A stretch of DNA of 64,000 bases, taken from NCBI GenBank assembly GCA_913056125.1, contig CAJXNC010000003.1, forward strand, positions 124,001 to 188,000, given 5' to 3'. The notes under the pieces were generated by a model. It saw nothing but the letters and a program-made list of their open reading frames with translations. It had not been told where the DNA came from and searched no databases. This document shows positions 33,048-43,095 of the stretch, in pieces. Made by a program: the position numbers and the translations under genes. This DNA comes from an uncultured Altererythrobacter sp. (GTDB taxonomy: Bacteria > Pseudomonadota > Alphaproteobacteria > Sphingomonadales > Sphingomonadaceae). Numbering within the stretch: position 1 is the first letter of the stretch; the number at the start of each line of letters is the position of its first letter.

Positions 33048-33295
33048 TTCGCTTCTGCGGCCGCTTTCGCCGCTTCCTTTTCCGCCCGCTCATATTTCAG
33101 GCAGTCTAGGATCTTCGCGCCGGCCAGGAACACTGCACCGGTGCAGGCGAGGAACAGCGCCCAGCCGCCCCAGCCGGGATATTGCTCGAGATAAGCCGTA
33201 CCGCGCGTGCACGCGCCCAGCGCCAGCGCATAGATAATCAGGAACGCTTCACCGCGGGTCTTGATCTTGAACAGTCTTGATAGCTTTTGAAGCAT
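33044..33295 (-). CDS. Small two-helix membrane protein
   Basis: 83 aa; AAGAAGGGG precedes the ATG. Two hydrophobic segments (AFLIIYALALGAC and WALFLACTGAVFLAGAKIL) flank a short polar loop with a Tyr/Gly stretch, and the C-terminus is a charged KYERAEKEAAKAAAE helix. No family recognised. Sphingomonads often carry such short membrane proteins beside housekeeping loci. Function unknown. Confidence 0.7.
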   Translation of the reverse strand: MLQKLSRLFKIKTRGEAFLIIYALALGACTRGTAYLEQYPGWGGWALFLACTGAVFLAGAKILDCLKYERAEKEAAKAAAEAN

Positions 33296-33417
33296 CCCGT
33301 CCCCTTCTTAACAAAGGATAGAGCAACCATCGTGCCAAACACGGCTGGCTGCGGGATACGAAGGTTAACGCCCGGGCAAGTGTAAGGCAATCCGACAGGG
33401 AAGGTGGAATTGACGTC

Positions 33418-34668
33418 TCAGGTGAGTTCGGACAGATCGAGCAGGTCGAGCATCTTTGTGCGTGCGGCGCGGATTGTGTCTGCCAGCGCCTCATTGCCGA
33501 TATCTGTCGCATCTATCTGATCGGGCCAATAGGCAGAGATCACACCTTCCATCGCCTCTGCCTTTGCCTGTGTCAGCATGAAGCGCGGATCCACCTTGGC
33601 CGGGTCCGCCACCACGCGCAGACGCAGGCAGGCGGGGCCGCCGCCATTGGCCATGGACTGCCGCACATCGACCACCTTCACGTGGCGGATCGGACCGTTG
33701 CCAGCGAGCATGTCCTGCAACCACGACCAGACGGGCACGGAATCGCGGCATTCCTCCGGAACGACCAGCGTCATCTCGCCCGACGGCGGGGTGAGCAGCT
33801 GGGCGTTGAACAGGTAGGATGTGATTGCTTCTGACAGGCTGACACGATCAGCCGGCACTTCCACCACCTGCGCACCGGGGCACTTGGCAGTGATTGCATC
33901 ATAGGTCCCCTGTCGATCGGCAAATGCGAGCTCGTGGGTGAACAGCACCCGCTCATTGGCGACGGCGACCACGTCATTGTGGAAGGCTCCGGCCGCTATG
34001 GCATCGGGATTCTGCTCGACGAAGAGCACGCGCTCGGGATCGAGACCGTGCTTCCGAGCGACGATGCGACTGGCCTGTTCGTGCTGGCGCGCAGGAAATT
34101 TGCCGCCGCTGCGACCATAGACGAAGACTTCGAGACCCGGCGCGCCATGTTCGTCGGCAAAACGCATGTGGTTGGCCGCGCCCTCATCGCCGAAACAGGC
34201 CGGGACAGGGCCGTGCACGGCAAAGGTGCTTTCATCGGCGAAAGCGAGTTTCAGCTGCGCCAGCGTATCGGGCCATTCCTGGCTGCGATGCGGCATGGAC
34301 ACCAGATTGGCGACGGTAAGGTGGCACTTGCCGTCCGCCGTGTCGGGTGCGGGCGAAACAGTGGCGGCGTTGGCCGTCCACATCGAACTGGCCGACCATG
34401 CCCCGGCTATCAGCCCGGGATCGGTAGTCTCGTCGGCAGCCAGTGCTTCAAGCCAGCGCGAGTTGGGACGCGGCAGAGGCAGCAGGAACCCCTGGGCGAG
34501 GCCAGCGTCCATATTGCCGCGCATCTTGGCGATTCCCTGCAGCGCCGCGGCGCGCGGGTAAGAGGTGTCGCCGGCATTTTTCGTCGCCGCCAGATTGCCA
34601 AGGCTGAGCCCGGCATAGTTGTGGCTAGGGCCGACAAGCCCGTCGAAATTGATTTCCTGCAGTTTCAA
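33418..34668 (-). CDS. astB: N-succinylarginine dihydrolase
   Basis: 416 aa, about 25 residues shorter than the E. coli enzyme. Characteristic AstB segments: FDGLVGPSHNYAGLSLGN, SSMWTANAATVSPAPDT, HNDVVAVAN and QSMANGGGPACLRLRV, which hold the amidinotransferase-fold Asn, His and Cys. It converts N2-succinylarginine to succinylornithine, CO2 and ammonia in the AST arginine pathway. The start overlaps astA by 4 nt. Confidence 0.95.
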   Translation of the reverse strand: MKLQEINFDGLVGPSHNYAGLSLGNLAATKNAGDTSYPRAAALQGIAKMRGNMDAGLAQGFLLPLPRPNSRWLEALAADETTDPGLIAGAWSASSMWTANAATVSPAPDTADGKCHLTVANLVSMPHRSQEWPDTLAQLKLAFADESTFAVHGPVPACFGDEGAANHMRFADEHGAPGLEVFVYGRSGGKFPARQHEQASRIVARKHGLDPERVLFVEQNPDAIAAGAFHNDVVAVANERVLFTHELAFADRQGTYDAITAKCPGAQVVEVPADRVSLSEAITSYLFNAQLLTPPSGEMTLVVPEECRDSVPVWSWLQDMLAGNGPIRHVKVVDVRQSMANGGGPACLRLRVVADPAKVDPRFMLTQAKAEAMEGVISAYWPDQIDATDIGNEALADTIRAARTKMLDLLDLSELT

Positions 34669-35684
34669 CGCGCGATGCTCCAGACCATGTCGCCATGGCC
34701 CACTTCGAGCAAGTCGGCAGCACGGCTGTCGATGGCAATGCCATCGCCCCTCACTTCATGTGCGCCGTAGCAGCAGCGGAAATCCGCCAGCCGTCCGGTT
34801 GCGATCAGTGCCTTTTCACCCTTGTCGAGATCGGTTTCGATTATCGGCAGATGGGCCGCTTTCTTGATGCTGGTTACATTGTCGGTGCGCGCTAGCATGG
34901 TTGGGCCGCCATCGAAAATGTCGACATAGCCCTCGTAGGAAAAGCCCTCGTTCTCCAGCATGCGCATGGCGGCGCGGCCATTGGGATGGGGCAGGCCGAT
35001 GACTTTGCGCGCCTCGTCGCTAAGAAGCGCGGTATAGACCGGGTGCTTTGGCATGAGGTCGGCAATGAATTGCGTGCCGTGGACGGCGTTGAACTCGTCG
35101 GCCTCCTGGAAACTCATGCCGAAGAACTTGCCGCCAATGGCGTCCCAGAAGGGTGATCCGCCCTTGTCGTCGATGATGCCGCGCAATTCGGCCAGGATCC
35201 GGTCGCCAAAGCGCTCTCGGTGGCTGGCGATGAACAGGTAGCGGCTTCGTGCGAGTAACAGACCAAGCCCGCCGGCGCGTTCACCCGGATGGAGGAACAG
35301 TCCGCCCACTTCGCTGCATCCGCCGAGATCGTTGGTCAGGGTGAGCATTTCTGCGCGGACCGTGCGATCGAGCTCCTGCGATTGCTGGGTGAGCATGGTC
35401 AGGCGGTAGGAATAGAACGGCCAGCTTTGCCCGACCTGGGTGAAAAGCTGGCTGGTGCCGCGCACTTCGCCCGTCTCGGTGTTTTCCAACACGAGCACGA
35501 ACAGCTCTTCGGCGAGGTCGAGATCTTCGCCATCGCGGGAAAAGGCCTTGGCCGACTGTTCCAGCTTGCTGGTCAATGTCTTCCGGTCGGGCTGCAAATT
35601 GGTGAACCCGCCCCCGGTCAACTTGGCCATTTCGTAAAGTGGCTGGAGGTCCTTCAGCGCAGCGGCGCGGATCACGAAGCTCAT
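34665..35684 (-). CDS. astA: Arginine N-succinyltransferase
   Basis: 339 aa from the ATG at 35684, in ATGA overlap with the M20 hydrolase stop; the track extension (98 residues) is in the wrong context. GNAT-like family: MAKLTGGGFTNLQPD, GTSQLFTQVGQSWPFYSYR, EVGGLFLHPGERAGGLG, ADLMPKHPVY and VRGDGIAID. It transfers succinyl from succinyl-CoA to arginine, the first AST step. Confidence 0.95.
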   Translation of the reverse strand: MSFVIRAAALKDLQPLYEMAKLTGGGFTNLQPDRKTLTSKLEQSAKAFSRDGEDLDLAEELFVLVLENTETGEVRGTSQLFTQVGQSWPFYSYRLTMLTQQSQELDRTVRAEMLTLTNDLGGCSEVGGLFLHPGERAGGLGLLLARSRYLFIASHRERFGDRILAELRGIIDDKGGSPFWDAIGGKFFGMSFQEADEFNAVHGTQFIADLMPKHPVYTALLSDEARKVIGLPHPNGRAAMRMLENEGFSYEGYVDIFDGGPTMLARTDNVTSIKKAAHLPIIETDLDKGEKALIATGRLADFRCCYGAHEVRGDGIAIDSRAADLLEVGHGDMVWSIAR

Positions 35685-36892
35685 AATACGTTCCCGGTAG
35701 CGAGGCGGTAGAGCACCAGAGTGCTGAGTGCGGCGCGCTCGGTCAATGACGGGACGATCATAAATTCTTCGGCGGAGTGAATAGCGCCTCCGCGAACGCC
35801 CATCGTATCCACCACCGGAATGCCGCAGGCGGCAATGTTGTTGCCGTCGCACACGCCGCCGGTCGGCTGCCAGCCGATAGTCTGGCCCAGTGCCGCGCCA
35901 GTATCGCGCACGAGATCGAACAGCTTCTGCGCCTTTGCGTCGACCGGTTTGGGCGGGCGGGTGATGCCACCATGGCAATGCACTTCGACTTCATGCAGTT
36001 TTGCTAGAACCTGCAGCAAATCGTTGAAATCGGACATGAAGTCTTCGGCTGCTGCCGTGGTCTTGGGGCGGATGTTGAAACGCAATATGGCGTGGTCGGG
36101 CACGACATTATTGGCCGCTCCGCCTTCGATCTTGGCCGGGTTTATCGGCAGATCGCGATGCTGCATCTTCTTCAGGCGTACCGCACAATCGGCTGCCGCG
36201 ACCAGCGCATTGCGCCCGTCCTGCGGGTTGCGCCCGGCATGGGCCGAGCGTCCGGTGAAGGTGATCGAATAATTGCCGCTGCCGCCGCGCGCGTGGGCCA
36301 GCGTGCCGTCGGGCAAGGTCGATGGCTCATAGGTGAGGGCGGCTAGCTTGCCTTCGGCGAGGTTCCCGATCAGTGCGGCGGAGGAGAGAGATCCGGTTTC
36401 CTCGTCCGAATTCACCATCACGTCATAGCCGAAATTCCGGGCATCCGGCGCGCGCTCGAAGGCCTGGAGGCTCTCGAGGATCAGCGACAGGCCGCCTTTC
36501 ATGTCGGCAGTGCCCGGTCCGTTGAGTGTATCGTCATCGAGCCAGGTGAGTTGCTGGAAGGGATGGTCTGCCGGAAAGACAGTGTCCATGTGGCCGGTCA
36601 GCAGGAAGCGACGGTCCGCCTCGGGGCGCACGCGCAGGACCATGTGGCGCCCGTGCGGCTTTTCATATTCCTTGCCTGCCTCGTCCACCGCGGTGACGCG
36701 TGCGGGCTCTTCCAGCACGATCTCTCCGGGCAGGGTGGAAAAGGCATCGGCCAACGCCTCGGCCATGCTGGCGAGGCCTGCCATATTCGCCGTGCCCGAA
36801 TTGATCTCGGCCCATTTGCAAGTGCGGGTGAGCATGGCCTGCTGGTCCAGCTCTGCGATCAGGTCTCTCTCGTTTTTTGTGAGTTGTTTCAT
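35681..36892 (-). CDS. M20-family metallohydrolase in the AST operon
   Basis: 403 aa. Metal and catalytic residues of the M20/acetylornithine deacetylase family: TGHMDTVFP, GTADMKGG, NSDEETGS with the Glu pair, and a late His in GGAIHSAEEF. The dimerisation domain begins around ARGGSGNYSITFTGRSAHAG. Found as first gene of an astA-astB operon, coupled by ATGA overlap; such deacylases appear in sphingomonad AST loci. It may remove an acyl group (succinyl or acetyl) in place of the M14-type AstE, which is absent from the window. The start is uncertain because no good ribosome site is visible. Confidence 0.85.
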   Translation of the reverse strand: MKQLTKNERDLIAELDQQAMLTRTCKWAEINSGTANMAGLASMAEALADAFSTLPGEIVLEEPARVTAVDEAGKEYEKPHGRHMVLRVRPEADRRFLLTGHMDTVFPADHPFQQLTWLDDDTLNGPGTADMKGGLSLILESLQAFERAPDARNFGYDVMVNSDEETGSLSSAALIGNLAEGKLAALTYEPSTLPDGTLAHARGGSGNYSITFTGRSAHAGRNPQDGRNALVAAADCAVRLKKMQHRDLPINPAKIEGGAANNVVPDHAILRFNIRPKTTAAAEDFMSDFNDLLQVLAKLHEVEVHCHGGITRPPKPVDAKAQKLFDLVRDTGAALGQTIGWQPTGGVCDGNNIAACGIPVVDTMGVRGGAIHSAEEFMIVPSLTERAALSTLVLYRLATGNVL

Positions 36893-37000
36893 GTGCAACC
36901 AGCACTAGCCGGAAATTCAGGCCAGTCAAATTCGGAGTGGTGCACCGGCATCGCGTGGCCTTAACGCAGGCCTAAGGGTTTTGGCCTACGATCATGCCCA

Positions 37001-37510
37001 ATGCCAAGTGCAGCCAATTCTTCGACCGGCGTTCAAAAGCCGCGTGTTGAACCGCGTATTCGCGCGGTGGTACGCGCACAACTGCACGATTCAACTTCGG
37101 TGCGCGATTGCTGCGTAATCGACGTTTCGACCCGCGGGCTACTCGTAACCACCGCAAATCCGCCCAAGCGTGGCGAATTCGTGGAATTTCGTATCGGTCG
37201 TCATGAAATTGCTGGACAGGTGAAGTGGGCTGGCCCCCGGCGGTTCGGAGTTGCCCTGCAGGAACGCGTGAGCCCGAGTGCTGTGATCGAGGGTGGCAAG
37301 GGCGAGATCGCATTGCACAAATCTGTCGGGCAGCTCCGCCGGCGACAAGGAATTGGCACCGCACTGACGGCGAATCCGGACATGTTTGGCCGCGCCGTGC
37401 AGTTTATTGTCTTGCTCGTATGCGCAGCAGTGGCGGCCTATCTCGCCTTTCTGATCACCGGAGCCAGTTTCGAGCCGCTAAACGAGGTAACTCGGGCTAT
37501 GCAAGGCTAG
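37001..37510 (+). CDS. PilZ-domain protein with a C-terminal membrane helix
   Basis: 169 aa. The PilZ-like part at about 15-95 starts with RVEPRIRA, followed by [25 protein letters not shown] and GQVKW. The first c-di-GMP Arg region is RxxPR instead of the usual RxxxR, so binding is uncertain. A single helix [19 protein letters not shown] sits near the C-terminus, a tail-anchored arrangement. The end overlaps the rsmA stop by 4 nt on the opposite strand. Possible effector for the GGDEF-EAL protein further right, inference only. Confidence 0.8.
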   Translation: MPSAANSSTGVQKPRVEPRIRAVVRAQLHDSTSVRDCCVIDVSTRGLLVTTANPPKRGEFVEFRIGRHEIAGQVKWAGPRRFGVALQERVSPSAVIEGGKGEIALHKSVGQLRRRQGIGTALTANPDMFGRAVQFIVLLVCAAVAAYLAFLITGASFEPLNEVTRAMQG

Positions 37511-38334
37511 GACCTCTGCTCCAGTGCGCGCGCAAGTTGCACGAACTCGTCGACCGAGAGCGTTTCCGCCCTGCGTGTGGCGTCGATGCCGACCTGTTCC
37601 AGCATCTCGACAGCACCCGGCAATGATTTGAGGCTTTGCCGCAGCATCTTGCGACGCTGCCCGAAGGCGGCCTCGGTCAGCCGTTCGAGCAGTTTTGCCC
37701 GCACGCCCTCTGGCGCTTTCCCCGGCGTGACATGCACGATGGCACTCATCACTTTGGGCGGCGGGGTGAAGGCGCTCCTGTGCACCTTCATCGCCAGCTT
37801 TGCCGTGCTGCGCCACTGTCCGAGGACGGCGAGCCGCCCGTAGGCAGAACTGCCCGGCTGGGAGACGATGCGCTGGGCAACCTCGAGCTGGAACATCAGC
37901 GTCAGCGAGGTCCATTGCGGCGGCCACTTCTCTCCGCCCAACCAGCGCGTGAACAGCGCCGTGCCGACATTGTAGGGCAGGTTGGCGACCACCGCGAAGG
38001 GCTCGCCCATCAGCTCGCCATGATCGATGGAGAGAGCATCGCCCTCGATGACGCGCAATTGATCGGGAAAGGCCTCGCCGAGTTCGGCGAGTGCGGGCAG
38101 GCAGCGGCGGTCCATCTCGATCGCGGTGACGCGGGCCCCGGCGCGCAGCAGGGCGCGGGTCAGTCCGCCCGGACCCGGACCGATCTCCAGCACCGCTCTG
38201 TCCTGCAGATCGCCAGGTATGGCAGCGATGCGGGTAAGCAACTGCTCGTCGAACAGGAAATTCTGGCCAAGCGCCTTGGACGCGCTGAGTCCATGTGCGG
38301 CAATTACTTCGCGCAGGGGAGGAAGGTCAGGCAC
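37507..38334 (-). CDS. rsmA: 16S rRNA (adenine 1518/1519-N6)-dimethyltransferase
   Basis: 275 aa with a GTG start at 38334 ([19 protein letters not shown]), which matches sphingomonad relatives; the track's TTG start at 38352 adds 6 residues. SAM motif I is [13 protein letters not shown], the D-region is EGDALSID, and the substrate-adenine motif is NLPYNVGT. C-terminal helical domain with [15 protein letters not shown]. Also known as KsgA. Last gene of the lptD-surA-pdxA-rsmA operon, overlapping pdxA by 8 nt. Confidence 0.96.
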   Translation of the reverse strand: MPDLPPLREVIAAHGLSASKALGQNFLFDEQLLTRIAAIPGDLQDRAVLEIGPGPGGLTRALLRAGARVTAIEMDRRCLPALAELGEAFPDQLRVIEGDALSIDHGELMGEPFAVVANLPYNVGTALFTRWLGGEKWPPQWTSLTLMFQLEVAQRIVSQPGSSAYGRLAVLGQWRSTAKLAMKVHRSAFTPPPKVMSAIVHVTPGKAPEGVRAKLLERLTEAAFGQRRKMLRQSLKSLPGAVEMLEQVGIDATRRAETLSVDEFVQLARALEQRS

Positions 38335-39220
38335 GCGCGCGGTTGGCAGCAATCTCGCCCGCCATACGGATTGCCGCGATCATCGCATTGCCGCTGGCAA
38401 TACCCTTGCCGGCAATATCGAAAGCGGTGCCATGGTCGGGCGAAGTGCGCACGATCGGCAGGCCGAGCGTGACATTGACGCCTTCGTCGAAATCGAGAGT
38501 CTTGAGCGGTACCAGCGCTTGGTCGTGATACATGGCGATGGCGACATCGTAGCTGTCACGCTTGTGAGGGGCGAACAAGGTGTCTGCCGGATGCGGCCCG
38601 GTGGCATCGATTCCCTCTTCGCGAAGCTGCGCGATGGCGGGGGCGATCACCTCGATCTCTTCGATCCCCATGCGCCCGTCCTCCCCGGCATGCGGGTTGA
38701 GGCCGGCGACGGCAATGCGCGGCGCGGCGATGCCAAAGTCGGTGGCAAGGGCGCGCGCAACAATACGCGTGCGCCTCACGATGAGGTCTTTGGTGAGCAG
38801 CGTGGGAACCTTGAACAGCGGGCAATGCACAGTCATCGGCACGGTTCGCAATGATGGCCCGGCGAGCATCATCACCGCATCCTCGCGCGCTGCACCGCAA
38901 GCATCTGCGCATGCTTCTGTCTGGCCAATGAAGCCGGTGTCTACGCTCGCCATTTGCGCCTTCGAAACAGGGCCGGTGACGATTCCCGATGCCTCGCCCG
39001 AGCGAACCAGTTCGAGCCCCTTGCGCAAGGCTGCCATGGCCGCTTCCGCGCTTTCTGCGTCCGGATGTCCGGGTTTGTGCGTGGAAGAGACAATGTCGCC
39101 GACCACGATGAATGAAGGCAAACCCAACTCGTCACGGCGGGCCACGGCCTCGGCAACGATCTCGGGGCCGACCCCTGCCGGGTCGCCGATCGTGACGGCG
39201 AGCGGCGGCAGGGTATCCAT
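38327..39220 (-). CDS. pdxA: 4-hydroxythreonine-4-phosphate dehydrogenase
   Basis: 297 aa, about 30 shorter than usual. [12 protein letters not shown] opens the protein, and metal-ligand His residues are present in [16 protein letters not shown] and [11 protein letters not shown]. Pyridoxal-phosphate biosynthesis, oxidation of 4-phosphohydroxy-L-threonine. The missing stretch lies between FIVVGD and PGHPD, where other PdxA proteins carry about 35 more residues. The catalytic residues are intact, so it is likely functional. Confidence 0.92.
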   Translation of the reverse strand: MDTLPPLAVTIGDPAGVGPEIVAEAVARRDELGLPSFIVVGDIVSSTHKPGHPDAESAEAAMAALRKGLELVRSGEASGIVTGPVSKAQMASVDTGFIGQTEACADACGAAREDAVMMLAGPSLRTVPMTVHCPLFKVPTLLTKDLIVRRTRIVARALATDFGIAAPRIAVAGLNPHAGEDGRMGIEEIEVIAPAIAQLREEGIDATGPHPADTLFAPHKRDSYDVAIAMYHDQALVPLKTLDFDEGVNVTLGLPIVRTSPDHGTAFDIAGKGIASGNAMIAAIRMAGEIAANRARA

Positions 39221-39224
39221 CGGA

Positions 39225-40556
39225 TCAGTTATATTCGATCACCGCATCGCGGCGAAGGTCACGCATGTAACGCTGGGCACGGCGGTTGATCCGCTCGTCT
39301 TCCATCTGCGCCATGATGTCGTCGAAATCGGGGCCCGAATTGTCGACCGGTTCCTCGCGGCCGCACAGCATCAGCACACGCACGCCTTCGTCCAGCGAAC
39401 CGAAGGGAGGGGTGGATTCGCCGAGATTCATCGTCAGCAGGGAATTGGCAAAGACATCGGGGAGGTCGCGCGCGATCATCCGCTCATTGTCGACAACTTC
39501 GGCGCCCATTGCTTCGGCGCGTTCGTTCGCGTCTTCGCAACCGGTCATCGCCTGGATGCCGGCACCGAACTGTTCGGCGCGCAACTGCGCTTCGCTTTCA
39601 GGCAGCCCCTCGGGAAAATCGATCGAGATCTGCTTCAAGTGGAGGATGGAATCCCGCGGATCGGTCATGCCGATCTGGCGCCGATCGATCAGCAGCATGA
39701 GCGAGTAGCCCCCCGGGATCTCGACCGGACCGGCAAGCTGGCCGACGGACATTTCACGAGCGATCCCTTCCAGGGTCGGGTTCTGCAGCTGCTCGAGGCG
39801 AATCCAGCCCAGGTCGCCGCCCACACCAGCGGTGGACGCTTCGGAAAACTGCCGTGCATAGGCAACAAAGGAACCGCCATTGCGCAGACGATCGACGATC
39901 TGATTGGCATTGGCGAGTACGGTGTCGCGGTTCGTATCATTGGCCGAAAGGTAGATTTCGCCGATGCGATATTCGAATTCGCCGCGCGATGCTGCCAGCC
40001 GGTCCATCAACTCGTTCACTTCCGCCGCCGAGACGTTGACGAAAGGCGCAACGTTGCGTTGCAGCAGGCGCCGATAGGCCAGCTCGCCCTGGATCTGCCG
40101 CTTCAGCGTGCGCGGGGAAGAGCCGATCGACTGGAGATAGACTTCCATCTCTTCCGGTGTGCGGCCAAACCGATCCATGGCGAAGGTGTTATAAGCATTT
40201 TCGACGTCGTCTGCGGTCACTTCCATCTCGAGGGCGGCCGCCTCCTGCACTTGCAGCGTCTCGTCGATCAGATTGCTCAGCACCTGCAACCGCAGGGACT
40301 GCAGTTCATCCTCGGGTATCTGCACTTCGTTTGCGGCGATGATCAAAGCCACACGATCGTTCACGTCGGTGCCGGTGATGATATTGCCATTCACGCGGGC
40401 TGTCGCCCGGCGCATGTTCGGATCGCTATTGCCGATGAACTGGATGTCCTCAGGGATATTCAGCACGTCGTTCTGCGCCATCGCGCCGGTCATGCCGATG
40501 CCCGCCAGCGTGGCGGCCGTGGTGGCAAGAATGATAGTCTTCGCGAAATGCTTCAC
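39225..40556 (-). CDS. surA: SurA-type periplasmic chaperone / peptidyl-prolyl isomerase
   Basis: 443 aa from a GTG at 40556 (KHFAKTIILATT) with AGGA upstream; the track start is inside non-signal sequence. Sec signal ends GMTGAMAQ. The SurA N-terminal domain (VNGNIITGTDVNDRVALI) is followed by a rotamase domain around residues 170-270 (GGDLGWIRLEQLQNP, GYSLMLLIDRR) and a degenerate second one. It helps outer-membrane proteins fold. Lies just downstream of lptD, as in many Gram-negatives. Confidence 0.92.
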   Translation of the reverse strand: MKHFAKTIILATTAATLAGIGMTGAMAQNDVLNIPEDIQFIGNSDPNMRRATARVNGNIITGTDVNDRVALIIAANEVQIPEDELQSLRLQVLSNLIDETLQVQEAAALEMEVTADDVENAYNTFAMDRFGRTPEEMEVYLQSIGSSPRTLKRQIQGELAYRRLLQRNVAPFVNVSAAEVNELMDRLAASRGEFEYRIGEIYLSANDTNRDTVLANANQIVDRLRNGGSFVAYARQFSEASTAGVGGDLGWIRLEQLQNPTLEGIAREMSVGQLAGPVEIPGGYSLMLLIDRRQIGMTDPRDSILHLKQISIDFPEGLPESEAQLRAEQFGAGIQAMTGCEDANERAEAMGAEVVDNERMIARDLPDVFANSLLTMNLGESTPPFGSLDEGVRVLMLCGREEPVDNSGPDFDDIMAQMEDERINRRAQRYMRDLRRDAVIEYN

Positions 40557-40717
40557 GTTGTTCAAATCCTGAATTTCGTCTCTCAACCCGGGCGACAATG
40601 CGCTCCGGTTCTGCAATCGGCCGATGCCAAAGGGTGGCTTAACCCAAGCTGAGCCGCATTCCCTAACGCCATTGCCGATTGCTGCCAATTCAGCAAGCGC
40701 CATTGTCCATCACCGCC

Positions 40718-42991
40718 TCAGCGGAAGCCGAGATTGCGTAGGGCGAAATGGACGCGGAAGGAGTTGCCGCTCTTGGCGTCGGCGAGTTCGTTATAGTCGC
40801 GCCGCCAGGTGAAGCCGAATTCGAGGCAGTCATCCTCGTAGGCTATGCCAAGGCGGGTGCGCAGGGGCTCGAAACCGTCGGCGGTAAGCGTCGGGTCTTC
40901 GTTGAAGTCGGTGAGGTTGAGAACGGTGGAGCCGAAGATCGACCAGTAGCGCGCAAAGGCGATGCGCCCTGCCGCGCGAATTTCCTCGCGGTCCTGCAGA
41001 TCCTCGAAATTGAGGTCGATATCGCGGTTGAGCCGCAAGTAACCGACTTCGATATAGGTCTGGTCATTGCCCAAGGTGGCATCGACCTCGTTGCGCCGCA
41101 CTGCGAGGTTGTCCTTGTCGAGGCGGAAGCGGTGCGTGAATTTCAGGAAGTCGCGGTAACGCACCACCGTGCGCCCTACGACGTCGGAGAATTGCTCGTT
41201 AAGGCCGGTGCCGTCCGGAAAGAGGGTAGGCTCGTCGGTCAGGCGGTAGGACTGGCCGATCGTCGTTTCCAGCCGCCAGCCGGGAAAGCTTGCCTCCCAG
41301 TCCGCGCCATAGGTGATGCGGGCCCCTTCCTCCACGCGGTCATATCCGGGGAAGCGGTTGAGCGCGAAAAGGTTGCTGTCCTCCAGGTCGATCGCGCGGG
41401 CATCCTCGTTGGGAATGGAGAGATTGCGGATATTGGGTGTGGCGACGATCTGTACGCGCGGGGTGAATGTATGCGTTCCGCCACCCAGTTCGCCGATGAA
41501 CGGCCATTCCACGTCGACTGCGCCCAGCGCCACGGCTCGGCCCTGCCAGCCATTTTCACCGCGATAGCTTGGCGTTGTCGTCAGCAGATTGTTGCTCGAG
41601 TGGTAGACATCTCCGCGGACCAGCGCGGTCAGCGTAACGACCTGACCCATCGGCGTGATGCGGCGGATATCCCATTGGGCGCGGGCAAAGGCGCGCTGAG
41701 TGTCCTGTCCCTCGGAACGGGTAATGGCGAGCGTGTTGAACTGAAGTTCGACGTTTCCGCCGGCAACCGGGTCCTGCATCCGGTAGCGGTAATCCAGCAG
41801 CGGGAGGGCAAGCGGCACTTGTCCCTGGTCCTGCTGCACAAGCAGTGCCTGCGTCGCCCAACCGGCCAGCGTGAAATAGGAATTGTCGTCGATCCGTTCG
41901 ATGTTGATGGTCGAGCGGATGCGGTCCTCTCGGCTGATGTCGTAACGGCGCAGGAAGGTCCGGTCGCTGGCCAGCCGCAGCGATCCTTCCACGCTCCAGT
42001 TCGGATCGAGCTGGAAGCGGCCATTGGCGAAGACATAGCCGCGAAGGGCCTGCTGCGTCGTCGCAACGGTCGAATTGATTGGAATGCGTGTCGAGTGTGT
42101 CGCGTAAGCGGTAACCTGGAAAGCGCCCTTGTCACTGAGCTGCCGGTACTGGCCGGAGACCATCGGCGCAGCACCGGTATAGACATAGCCTGTCAGGGTC
42201 AGGTCACGATTTTCGGCGAAACGCAGGTAATAACTGTCGGTCAGCTCGAAGCCGTTCGATGCGGTCAGCCCGATATCGGGGATGAAGATACCTGAATTGG
42301 CGCTGCCGTCTGCGCGGATGACCAGACCCGGCAAGGGCAGCACACGGGCGCCGAACAGCTCCAGAAAGGCGCCTTCGAAGCGCACGCGGTCGGTTTCGGA
42401 ATCGTAGAAGACTCGATCGGCCGTCACGCGCCAGCTCGGATCTTTCGGGCAACCGTCGGAATCGGTCACGGCGCAGCTCGAATAGACCGCCTTGTCGAGG
42501 ATGATGTCGCCATTGTCGTCCCGCTCGGCCGCTTCGGCAGCCAGTCGTCCGCCCTGACGGAAGGCGAGCAGGAGATTGGCCATGGCGCCGGCACGCAGAT
42601 CGTCTGTCAGGGTCAGGCTTTCGCTGAAAAGCGTGTTGCCGTCGGCATCCACCAGGCGGACATTGCCCTCGGCCACGACTTCGCCCGTCAGGCGGTGCCA
42701 GCTGACGCTGTCTGCCCGTACCGACTGGTCGCCCGAACGAGCAAGCACGTCTCCGCGCGCAGAGACAATGTCGTTTTCGCTGTCATAGCGAATCTCTGCG
42801 GCTTCGAAGGCGACCTGCCTCTGTCCTTGCTCGTTGAATTCGGGCGGAGGGCTGGCCACATCCTGTGCCAGCACGGCCTGCGGTGCCATTGCGGCGGCCG
42901 CGCCCGCCAACAGCAGCACACCAAACCGCGGCAGGCGGAGTATGGCGGCGTACGATTCAGGCTGCGGATCAAGCTGCACTGGGGGGAGCAT
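40718..42991 (-). CDS. lptD: LPS-assembly outer-membrane protein
   Basis: About 757 aa from the ATG at 42991; the track start (43066) runs into the pepA region. Hydrophobic signal at LPRFGVLLLAGAAAAMAPQAVLAQ. The N-terminal OstA/LptA-like jellyroll holds AEIRYDSENDIVSARGDVL and VVAEGNVRLVDADG; the rest is a 26-stranded barrel domain ending in FRVHFALRNLGFR with the final aromatic. It inserts LPS into the outer membrane with LptE. First gene of its operon; divergent from pepA, 104 nt between starts. Confidence 0.94.
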   Translation of the reverse strand: MLPPVQLDPQPESYAAILRLPRFGVLLLAGAAAAMAPQAVLAQDVASPPPEFNEQGQRQVAFEAAEIRYDSENDIVSARGDVLARSGDQSVRADSVSWHRLTGEVVAEGNVRLVDADGNTLFSESLTLTDDLRAGAMANLLLAFRQGGRLAAEAAERDDNGDIILDKAVYSSCAVTDSDGCPKDPSWRVTADRVFYDSETDRVRFEGAFLELFGARVLPLPGLVIRADGSANSGIFIPDIGLTASNGFELTDSYYLRFAENRDLTLTGYVYTGAAPMVSGQYRQLSDKGAFQVTAYATHSTRIPINSTVATTQQALRGYVFANGRFQLDPNWSVEGSLRLASDRTFLRRYDISREDRIRSTINIERIDDNSYFTLAGWATQALLVQQDQGQVPLALPLLDYRYRMQDPVAGGNVELQFNTLAITRSEGQDTQRAFARAQWDIRRITPMGQVVTLTALVRGDVYHSSNNLLTTTPSYRGENGWQGRAVALGAVDVEWPFIGELGGGTHTFTPRVQIVATPNIRNLSIPNEDARAIDLEDSNLFALNRFPGYDRVEEGARITYGADWEASFPGWRLETTIGQSYRLTDEPTLFPDGTGLNEQFSDVVGRTVVRYRDFLKFTHRFRLDKDNLAVRRNEVDATLGNDQTYIEVGYLRLNRDIDLNFEDLQDREEIRAAGRIAFARYWSIFGSTVLNLTDFNEDPTLTADGFEPLRTRLGIAYEDDCLEFGFTWRRDYNELADAKSGNSFRVHFALRNLGFR

Positions 42992-43095
42992 GGCTTGCCT
43001 ATTGCACTGCTCGTGCCTAACTGCAACGCCAGCATGAAGGCATGCGCCAGGCGGCGCCCGTGCCACGCAAAAAAGCCCAGTCCACCGGAGAAACC

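Noticed and set aside
38580-40652. 690-aa plus-strand ORF over pdxA and surA
   Set aside because: Shadow of two well-supported minus-strand genes.
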